Assembly (NCBI GenBank): GCA_938084925.1
Contig: CALKFY010000012.1
Location: forward strand, 1-41,384
DNA from: an uncultured Pseudomonadales bacterium
GTDB taxonomy: Bacteria; Pseudomonadota; Gammaproteobacteria; Pseudomonadales; Balneatricaceae
Direction: 5' to 3'
DNA: 41,384 nt
Below are positions 35,293 to 41,384 of the stretch, one piece after another. Numbering within the stretch: position 1 is the stretch's first letter; each line of letters opens with the position of its first letter. Below the pieces are notes generated by a model, which worked only from the letters and a program-made list of their open reading frames with translations, was not told the origin of the DNA and searched no databases. Position numbers and translations under genes: made by a program.

Positions 35293-37581
35293 ATGCTGAC
35301 AAGTATTAAAAAAATCACCCAACAGGTGGCGGCAGCAGAAAACCTGCAATCCGCCCTTGACCTGGTGGTGGACAATGTAAAGCGCGCCATGCGTACCGAC
35401 GTGTGTTCTATATACTTGCACTTTCCCGCTACCGAAAGCTTTGTCTTAATGGCTACCAAGGGCCTAGAGCAAAAATTCATCGGCGAGTTATGTATCCCTT
35501 GCGGCAGCGGTCTAGTAGGCCATGTTGCCAAACGTTCTGAGCCCTTTCGTACCAATCAGGCCTCGTTGCACCCTAGCTTTCATCATGTAGAAGGCATTGG
35601 CGAAGAACCCTTTAACTCCTTCCTTGGTGTGCCGATAGTACACCACCGTTCTGTGTTGGGTGTATTGGTAGTGCAGCATAGCGCTAGCCGTCAATACACC
35701 GATGAAGAAGAAGCCATGTTGATTACGCTGTCTGCGCAATTAGCTGGCTTTATTGCTCATGCCGAAGCCACGGGCGGTGGCTTGCGTGCCAATGTCTTAG
35801 CTGATGAGCAGTCTACAGACATTGCCTATGCGGGTGTGTCGGGTTCTGGTGGTGTCGCCATTTCTGAAGTGGCTGTTATTGCGCCAGCGGCAGATTTGAA
35901 AAAGGTGCCAGATCGCGCCTGTGAGGACATTAACGCCGAAGTTGAGTCTTTCCAGACTGCGCTGCAATCCGTACGCCGTAAAATTAAGGTGGTCAGCCGT
36001 ACCCTAGCGCGTAGTTTAAAAGACCAAGAGCATGAACTGTTTGAAGTATATATGCGCATGCTTGATGACAATGCCTTAGCTGGCGAGGTCATTGCCAACA
36101 TACGTACTGGCCAGTGGGCGCAAGGTGCTTTAAGACAGGTGGTCTCCCAGCACATTCATGCCTTTGAAATGATGGATGATCCCTACTTGCGTGAGCGGGC
36201 CACGGATATCCGTGATTTAGGTCGACGTGTTTTAGCAGAGCTGCAGCAGACGCAAACTAAAGAACGTCATTTTGCCGACTCGACTGTTTTGGTTGCCGAA
36301 GAAGTTACAGCGACTATGTTGGGTGAGGTACCTGCTGATAAGCTAAAGGCCATTGTCTCTATACAAGGTTCTAATAACTCCCATGCGGCCATTTTGGCCC
36401 GTTCTATGGGTATTCCTACGGTCATGGGGGCAGTTGATTTCCCTTATACCCGCATGGAAGGCAAAGAAGTTATTATCGATGGTCAAACTGGGCATATTTA
36501 TGTAAACCCCAGTGCTGATTTGTATCGTTATTATCAGCAAGCGATTGTTGAAGAAGCCAACTTCTCCAAAGAGTTGGAAGTACTACGTGATCTACCAGCG
36601 CAAACCCGCGATGGGCACATAATGCCGTTGATGGTGAATACCAGTTTGCCTATTGATGTGAGTCGTTCTTTAAACAACGGTGCAGAAGGTGTTGGCCTGT
36701 ACCGTACCGAAGTGCCCTTTATGATTAAAGAGCATTTTCCTTCGGAACAAGAACAGGTGGATTGTTACCGCACCCAGTTGCAAGGTTTTGCTCCGCGTCC
36801 AGTAACCATGCGTACTCTCGACATCGGTGGTGATAAGGCCTTGCCTTATTTCCCGATTCAAGAAGATAACCCATTTTTGGGTTGGCGTGGTATTCGCGTC
36901 ACCCTTGATCACCCAGAAATATTCTTGGTGCAAATACGCGCCATGCTAAAGGCCAGCCAAGGTCTGGATAACCTGCAAATACTGTTGCCTATGGTGACTC
37001 ACGTGAGCGAGGTCGATGAGGCTTTGATTCTCATTGAGCAGGCTTATCAAGAATTGCTGGAAGAAGGTTGTAACGTCGTTATGCCAGCTATTGGCGTGAT
37101 GATTGAAGTGCCTGCAGCGGTTTACCAAGCCCATCATTTGGCGGCCAAGGTAGACTTTATTTCAGTGGGTAGTAATGACCTTACTCAATACCTGCTAGCC
37201 GTAGACCGAGATAATCCACAGGTAGCTGAACTGTATCATTCCTTGCATCCAGCGGTACTTATGGCATTACAACAGATTGTGGATGCGGGTAAGGCGGCTA
37301 ATATTCCTGTGAGCTTGTGTGGTGAGCTAGCTAGCGAACCTGCTGGTGCCTTATTGCTGATGGCTATGGGTTACGATACGCTGTCCATGAACGCAGCAGG
37401 TTTGCCAAAGGTGAAATCGGCCTTGCGTAATTTCACTATGGCGCAAGCCAAGGTCATGTTGCAGCAAGCCTTGTTGCAAGCTAACTCAGGACAAGTAGAA
37501 GTCTTAGTGAAAGAAGCGATGGAGGCCGCAGGCCTAAATCGCCATCATAGTCATGGCGTTAAGCTAAAAGAAAAGTCCTGA
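35293..37581 (+). CDS. ptsP: phosphoenolpyruvate-protein phosphotransferase PtsP (EI-Ntr)
   Basis: First enzyme of the nitrogen-related phosphotransferase relay; autophosphorylates with PEP and passes phosphate to NPr. 762 residues: N-terminal GAF sensor domain (about 1-160), EI N-terminal domain, phosphorylation site H364 in QGSNNSHAAILARSMGIP, then the PEP-binding barrel with GVGLYRTEVPFM, GWRGIRVTLDHPEIF, VGSNDLTQYLLAVDRDN and C676 in SLCGELASEP. ptsO and ptsN are not in the window. Its 3' end overlaps the convergent NRDE gene by 31 bases. Confidence 0.97.
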   Translation: MLTSIKKITQQVAAAENLQSALDLVVDNVKRAMRTDVCSIYLHFPATESFVLMATKGLEQKFIGELCIPCGSGLVGHVAKRSEPFRTNQASLHPSFHHVEGIGEEPFNSFLGVPIVHHRSVLGVLVVQHSASRQYTDEEEAMLITLSAQLAGFIAHAEATGGGLRANVLADEQSTDIAYAGVSGSGGVAISEVAVIAPAADLKKVPDRACEDINAEVESFQTALQSVRRKIKVVSRTLARSLKDQEHELFEVYMRMLDDNALAGEVIANIRTGQWAQGALRQVVSQHIHAFEMMDDPYLRERATDIRDLGRRVLAELQQTQTKERHFADSTVLVAEEVTATMLGEVPADKLKAIVSIQGSNNSHAAILARSMGIPTVMGAVDFPYTRMEGKEVIIDGQTGHIYVNPSADLYRYYQQAIVEEANFSKELEVLRDLPAQTRDGHIMPLMVNTSLPIDVSRSLNNGAEGVGLYRTEVPFMIKEHFPSEQEQVDCYRTQLQGFAPRPVTMRTLDIGGDKALPYFPIQEDNPFLGWRGIRVTLDHPEIFLVQIRAMLKASQGLDNLQILLPMVTHVSEVDEALILIEQAYQELLEEGCNVVMPAIGVMIEVPAAVYQAHHLAAKVDFISVGSNDLTQYLLAVDRDNPQVAELYHSLHPAVLMALQQIVDAGKAANIPVSLCGELASEPAGALLLMAMGYDTLSMNAAGLPKVKSALRNFTMAQAKVMLQQALLQANSGQVEVLVKEAMEAAGLNRHHSHGVKLKEKS

Positions 37582-38312
37582 TCAGGACTTTCTGCTATAT
37601 CAAAATCCCTTTCTTTAATATGTAACTGGCCTTGCTGGTTTTGCAGCAAACTGATGCAGGTGCGGGTGCCATAGTCCATTTCTGGGGCATCAATAAAACA
37701 CGCCGACAAACGTTGTTCCCACGCTAGTGGAATTCCCGTGTCTGGCAGCATATGATCAGCAGCTAGCTGATTGTTAAACATAATACTTTGCAGGTGTTGG
37801 TGAGCGACTTCTGATTCGTCTAGTAGGTTTGCCATACCTGTTTTAACGGTGTTGACCTTGGGCCAGTCTGTGTCCAAGTGAGCGTTACTTAGACCGTAAA
37901 CTCCAGGTTCTAGTACCTGTGGTGCTTGTTCGTTTTGGCTGCCGTAATAGACCAGATTGTCGCCATCCCATAGCAGCACATTGAAGCCTGCATAACTTTG
38001 CTGACTGAGTTGCTGGGCAAACCCAAGAGCACTCATATCTTGCTCAATAAAGTCGGTACAAATGTGACCTCGGGAAGGTCCGCCAACTGATTTGTTGCGG
38101 CCGTCGCGATAGTTGGTGAGCGCTGCCCAGCGGCCATCACTGCTAACGCCAAGCCAAGTGCCACCGGCTTGTAAGTCCTTACCTGCCAGCATGTTAGGCT
38201 GGGGCCAGTGATGCATGCGCTGGGTTGGACGTTGGCGAAATTCATCACGGTTAGCCGCCAGTAGTAACGGATACCTTGGATGTACCTGATGAGCAACCAC
38301 AATTAAACACAT
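37551..38312 (-). CDS. NRDE/TANGO2 family protein
   Basis: 253 residues. Carries the name-giving NRDE motif at N21-E24 (LLLAANRDEFRQRPT), GGTWLGVSSDGRWAALTNYRDG, RGHICTDFIE, and GVYGLSNAHLDTDWPKV. The N-terminus MCLI puts a cysteine at position 2, which in this family has been compared to N-terminal nucleophile hydrolases. TANGO2 proteins are discussed in relation to heme or acyl-CoA handling; the bacterial role is unclear. It lies 5 bases after lgt on the minus strand and overlaps ptsP tail-to-tail. Confidence 0.88.
   Translation of the reverse strand: MCLIVVAHQVHPRYPLLLAANRDEFRQRPTQRMHHWPQPNMLAGKDLQAGGTWLGVSSDGRWAALTNYRDGRNKSVGGPSRGHICTDFIEQDMSALGFAQQLSQQSYAGFNVLLWDGDNLVYYGSQNEQAPQVLEPGVYGLSNAHLDTDWPKVNTVKTGMANLLDESEVAHQHLQSIMFNNQLAADHMLPDTGIPLAWEQRLSACFIDAPEMDYGTRTCISLLQNQQGQLHIKERDFDIAESPDQDFSFSLTP
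37572..37591. repeat. perfect 20-base palindrome over the ptsP stop
   Basis: AAAGTCCTGATCAGGACTTT. It contains the ptsP TGA stop (37579-37581) and simultaneously codes for the last residues of the convergent NRDE gene. Could terminate transcription on both strands, although U-tracts are short. Confidence 0.7.
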
Positions 38313-38317
38313 AAGCT

Positions 38318-39094
38318 TTACATGCTTGTTTTAGCTGGACGTAACAGTAGGAAGGCACCAATGGCGATCATTGGCAAAGACAGAAGCTGCCCTTGAGTCA
38401 TCCAATCAAAGGCCACAAAGTTAAGGTGTGAGTCCGGCTGACGGGCAAATTCAACGATAAAGCGTTGTACCCCATAGCCAATTAAAAACACCCCAAATAC
38501 TTGGAAGCTAGCACGAGGTTTTGCTGAATAGAACCAGACTATAGCAAATAGCAAAATGCCCTCTAGGGCAAACTGATACAGCTGAGAAGGGTGGCGTGCA
38601 AGCTGATCCACATGGGGGAATACCATGCCCCAAGGTAAGTCAGTTGGACGGCCCCAAAGTTCACCACCAATAAAGTTGCCTATGCGACCGGCACCCAAGC
38701 CAAGGGGCACGATAGGTGTGGCAAAATCCACTAGCTCAGCAAAGCTGCGATTATGACGGCGGGCCGTATAAAGCAAGGCTAAACCCACGCCAATTAAACC
38801 ACCATGGAAAGACATGCCGCCTTCCCATACACGTATCAACATACTTGGGTTTTGCAAAAAAGCATCGAAGTTATAAAACAGGATATAGCCTAGGCGACCA
38901 CCCAGAACCACGCCAACGGCACCATTAAAAATGATGTCGCCAACTTGGTCTTTGTTGAAGCCATGGGTTTCGGCGCGGCGCATGGCCAGCCACCAAGCCG
39001 AAGCAAAGGCCAACATGTACATGATGCCATACCAATGAATACTGATAGGACCTAGCTGTAACGCTACTGGATCAATATTCGGGTAAGTCAGCAT
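38318..39094 (-). CDS. lgt: prolipoprotein diacylglyceryl transferase
   Basis: Inner-membrane enzyme that transfers diacylglycerol from phosphatidylglycerol to the lipobox cysteine of prolipoproteins. 258 residues with about seven membrane helices. N-terminal PNIDPVALQLGPISIHWYGIMY, GGRLGYILFYN, the MSFHGGLIGV histidine segment and the family signature GAGRIGNFIGGELWGRPT. FVEFARQPD near the C-terminus is also conserved. 15 bases after the TSUP gene; NRDE follows at 5 bases, so one operon is likely. In E. coli and Pseudomonas lgt-thyA are adjacent. Confidence 0.97.
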   Translation of the reverse strand: MLTYPNIDPVALQLGPISIHWYGIMYMLAFASAWWLAMRRAETHGFNKDQVGDIIFNGAVGVVLGGRLGYILFYNFDAFLQNPSMLIRVWEGGMSFHGGLIGVGLALLYTARRHNRSFAELVDFATPIVPLGLGAGRIGNFIGGELWGRPTDLPWGMVFPHVDQLARHPSQLYQFALEGILLFAIVWFYSAKPRASFQVFGVFLIGYGVQRFIVEFARQPDSHLNFVAFDWMTQGQLLSLPMIAIGAFLLLRPAKTSM

Positions 39095-39109
39095 AGTTTT
39101 GTTCCTTGC

Positions 39110-39904
39110 TTATAAAAATACGTTGGCTAGCATGCGCAAGCCTGCCAACAAGAGTAGCACGGCAAACATTTGTTGCAGGGTTTTAGCTGGTAGTTTGTGA
39201 GCAATTTTGGCACCGAAGCTAGCCGCAAAGGTGCTGGTGATAATAATGCCCAGTAGTGCCGGTAAGTAAACAAAACCCAAGGCGTATTCTGGTAACAAAG
39301 GATGACCTAGGCCGGCATAAATATTGGTAGCAGCACCAACTAGGCCAATGGCAAGGCCACAAGCCGCTGCTGTTGCCACGGCTTGTTGCATAATAACGCC
39401 ACGGTTAACCAGCCATGACACCAACAAGTTACCGCCACCGATACCAAATATGGCAGATGCCCAGCCGATGATAGTGCCTGTTATGGTTAAGCCCGTGGTG
39501 CCTGGCAGCTGCTTTTGTGGAGGGCGCTTAGTTAGCCGTATCATTTTGGCGCTGAGGTAGAGAGCGAAGACGCCAAATATGCCTTGTAGCACAATACCCG
39601 GTATGGCAACTGCTGTGTTTACGCCAATAAAGGTACCTAAAAGCATGCCGATAGCAATAGGCTTGGCCATACCCCATAAAATGGCACCCTTTTTTTGGTG
39701 AGTACGAATGGCGCTGGTAGCGGTAAAGATGATATTGGCTAGCGAAGTAGCTACGGCCATATGCATAAGAATTTCTGCATTAATGCCCTGCAGAGTAAAA
39801 GCAAAAACCAATACCGGTACCACGATAATGCCGCCGCCGATACCAAATAGGCCAGCCAACAAACCGGCAAAGGCACCTAGCCCCATGTAGATAGCAAATA
39901 ACAT
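39110..39904 (-). CDS. TSUP (TauE/SafE) family membrane permease
   Basis: 264 residues, about eight membrane helices in two homologous halves, each with a glycine motif: AGLLAGLFGIGGGIIVVPVL near the N-terminus and ASAIFGIGGGNLLVSWL in the second half. The family exports or imports sulfite, sulfoacetate or other sulfur anions; substrate here is unknown. Its ATG overlaps the folA stop (TAATG), and lgt follows, so co-transcribed. The same neighbour of lgt exists in Pseudomonas. No sulfur-metabolism genes are in the window. Confidence 0.9.
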   Translation of the reverse strand: MLFAIYMGLGAFAGLLAGLFGIGGGIIVVPVLVFAFTLQGINAEILMHMAVATSLANIIFTATSAIRTHQKKGAILWGMAKPIAIGMLLGTFIGVNTAVAIPGIVLQGIFGVFALYLSAKMIRLTKRPPQKQLPGTTGLTITGTIIGWASAIFGIGGGNLLVSWLVNRGVIMQQAVATAAACGLAIGLVGAATNIYAGLGHPLLPEYALGFVYLPALLGIIITSTFAASFGAKIAHKLPAKTLQQMFAVLLLLAGLRMLANVFL

Positions 39905-40413
39905 TAGCTATCTACTCGATCTAAAACAAGGTAGCTAAAATCAAAAGGATTAGGCTCTTCTGCGGCAATGTCTTCACGGGCAACTTCTTGCCATTGTTCC
40001 GCTGCAAGTTCTGGGAAGAAAGCGTCGCCTTCCACGTGACGGTGCACGCGAGTTAAATATACACGGTCTGCTGTGGCTAGTGCCTGTTCATAAATCTGCG
40101 CACCACCAATGATCATGATTTCTTCGCCACCGTTAATTAAGCAAATACTCTCGGCCAGTTCAACAGCTTCCGCAAGGCTAGTAACTACTTTTATGCCATC
40201 GGCTTGGTAGCTTGCATTGCGAGTAATGACGATGTTGTCGCGACCCGGCAAAGGCTTGCCAATAGACTCAAAAGTCTTGCGACCCATGATTACCGGCTTG
40301 GCCATGGTGATGGCTTTGAAGTATTTCAGATCACCAGGTAAATACCAAGGCAATTGGTTGTTCTTACCAATAACGTTATTTTCGGAAGCGGCAACAATTA
40401 AGGCGAGGGTCAT
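39904..40413 (-). CDS. folA: dihydrofolate reductase
   Basis: NADPH-dependent reduction of dihydrofolate; trimethoprim target. 169 residues. LALIVAASENNVIGKNNQLPWYLPGDLKYFK with the substrate-pocket aspartate, VIMGRKTFESIGKPLPGRDNIVITR and IMIIGGAQIYEQAL nucleotide-binding segments, VYLTRVH. Divergent from thyA with a 120-base gap, so both enzymes of the thymidylate cycle share one control region. Heads a minus-strand operon folA-TSUP-lgt-NRDE. Confidence 0.97.
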   Translation of the reverse strand: MTLALIVAASENNVIGKNNQLPWYLPGDLKYFKAITMAKPVIMGRKTFESIGKPLPGRDNIVITRNASYQADGIKVVTSLAEAVELAESICLINGGEEIMIIGGAQIYEQALATADRVYLTRVHRHVEGDAFFPELAAEQWQEVAREDIAAEEPNPFDFSYLVLDRVDS

Positions 40414-40533
40414 GAGAAAACCATTTCAATAAGTAAAATCTATTAAGCTCAATTGTACTCGTTCATATACTCGTGGAGCCAGCAATCTGCTATTATTTCG
40501 AGTTAATTAATTTAATTAGTACGGCTAGGTTTC

Positions 40534-41384
40534 ATGCGACAGTATCTGGATTTGTGTCAGCGCATCATTGATGAAGGTGAATGGGTAGAAAATGAACGCA
40601 CAGGCAAGCGCTGCCTAACGGTTATAAATGCCGACTTGACCTACGACGTAGCTGCCGGTGAGTTTCCTTTGGTGACCACGCGCAAGAGCTTTTACAAGTC
40701 TGCTATTGCCGAACTACTAGGCTATATTCGTGGCTATGATAATGCTGCCGATTTCCGTGCCCTAGGTACTAAAACCTGGGATGCTAACGCCAATGACAAC
40801 CAAGCCTGGTTAAACAACCCTTATCGTAAGGGCGAAGATGACTGTGGCTTTATCTATGGCAAGGTAGGGCGTAACTTTCCTAAGCCTGACGGTGGCAGCC
40901 TAGATCTACTACGTAAAATCTACGATGACCTAAAGGCCGGCCGCGATGACCGTGGTGAAATCTACACCTTCTATCATCCTGGTGTATTTCACATGGGCTG
41001 CCTACGCCCTTGTATGTACAGCCATCACTTTTCCTTGCTAGGCGACACCCTTTACCTAAACAGCACCCAGCGCAGCTGTGATGTACCACTGGGGCTCAAC
41101 TTCAACATGGTGCAGGTATACTTCTTCCTAGCCATCATGGCCCAAATTACCGGTCACAAAGCCGGTAAGGCTTATCATAAGATAGTGAATGCTCACATCT
41201 ACGAAGACCAGCTAGAACTCATGCGTGACGTACAACTTAACCGCGAACCACTGCCCCTGCCAACGTTAAAGATCAACCCGGACATTAAAACCCTAGAAGA
41301 CTTGGAAACCTGGGTAACTACAGCAGACTTTGAAGTGGAAGGCTATGAAAGCCATCCGGCAATTGCTTATCCGTTTTCTGTTTA
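40534..41384 (+). CDS. thyA: thymidylate synthase, stop codon cut by window edge
   Basis: Converts dUMP to dTMP with methylenetetrahydrofolate. The frame runs from ATG at 40534 for 283 codons to the last two bases (TA, presumably the start of the stop). It begins [20 protein letters not shown] and contains [43 protein letters not shown] in sections, catalytic C160 in [20 protein letters not shown] and [12 protein letters not shown], ending YPFSV. This 283-residue form is the variant known from Vibrio/Shewanella-type genomes rather than the 264-residue E. coli form. folA is divergent. Confidence 0.96.
   Translation, partial: MRQYLDLCQRIIDEGEWVENERTGKRCLTVINADLTYDVAAGEFPLVTTRKSFYKSAIAELLGYIRGYDNAADFRALGTKTWDANANDNQAWLNNPYRKGEDDCGFIYGKVGRNFPKPDGGSLDLLRKIYDDLKAGRDDRGEIYTFYHPGVFHMGCLRPCMYSHHFSLLGDTLYLNSTQRSCDVPLGLNFNMVQVYFFLAIMAQITGHKAGKAYHKIVNAHIYEDQLELMRDVQLNREPLPLPTLKINPDIKTLEDLETWVTTADFEVEGYESHPAIAYPFSV

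Overview
The window is ordinary chromosomal sequence from a gammaproteobacterium and is almost fully occupied by housekeeping genes. The evidence for the class is gene order: the secG / tRNA-Leu / tRNA-fMet / rimP-nusA-infB-rbfA-truB-rpsO-pnp block, the divergent zapA-6S RNA and ygfB-pepP-ubiH-ubiI pair, serA-rpiA-ilvA, and the HAD-rppH-ptsP / lgt / TSUP / folA / thyA block. These resemble both enterobacterial and Pseudomonas arrangements as I remember them. Leucine codons are mostly CTA and TTG even in rpsO, so this is not a close relative of E. coli or Pseudomonas; a marine lineage around Oceanospirillales/Pseudomonadales/Alteromonadales is a guess. I see no phage, insertion sequence, CRISPR array or defence island.

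Layout. 1-3.5 kb: carB (5' end outside the window) and greA. 3.6-4.7 kb: yhbY, divergent from rlmE-ftsH. 4.7-10.4 kb: ftsH, folP, glmM, tpiA, secG. 10.4-10.7 kb: tRNA-Leu(GAG), then a strong promoter and tRNA-fMet. 10.8-19.6 kb: the transcription/translation/RNA-turnover operon rimP to pnp, preceded by two tandem terminator-like hairpins. 19.7-23.5 kb: serA, rpiA (minus), ilvA. 23.5-25.6 kb: a CpxA/CpxR-type two-component system (minus). 25.6-26.1 kb: a 507-base gap without a protein gene that holds a perfect CpxR-type box, a candidate small RNA reading away from cpxR, and 6S RNA (minus). 26.1-31.3 kb: zapA and a small coiled-coil gene (minus), divergent from ygfB-pepP-ubiH-ubiI. 31.4-33.8 kb: orphan gcvH, an RlmI-type methyltransferase, pdxH. 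34-37.6 kb: a HAD hydrolase (minus), rppH-ptsP. 37.5-40.4 kb: a minus-strand run folA-TSUP-lgt-NRDE protein. 40.5 kb to the end: thyA, reaching the right edge two bases into its presumed stop codon.

How the parts work together. rimP, nusA, infB, rbfA, truB and rpsO serve ribosome maturation, initiation and transcription elongation, and pnp turns RNA over. glmM supplies UDP-GlcNAc precursors. folP, folA and thyA form the folate/thymidylate axis. ubiH and ubiI serve ubiquinone synthesis. ftsH, secG and CpxRA concern the envelope and its quality control.

Most interesting points. (1) A candidate CpxR-activated small RNA beside cpxR: GTAAA-N5-GTAAA box, TTGACA/TATACT promoter and intrinsic terminator, about 70 nt. 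(2) carB looks mosaic: its first ~385 bases use alanine codon GCG 11 times out of 15 and encode an insertion that I recall from alphaproteobacterial CarB, and both signals stop at about base 400. (3) A short palindromic repeat sits exactly at the 3' ends of four genes in a constant orientation and supplies the TAG stop codon of three of them. (4) Several other REP/MITE-like intergenic palindromes are present.
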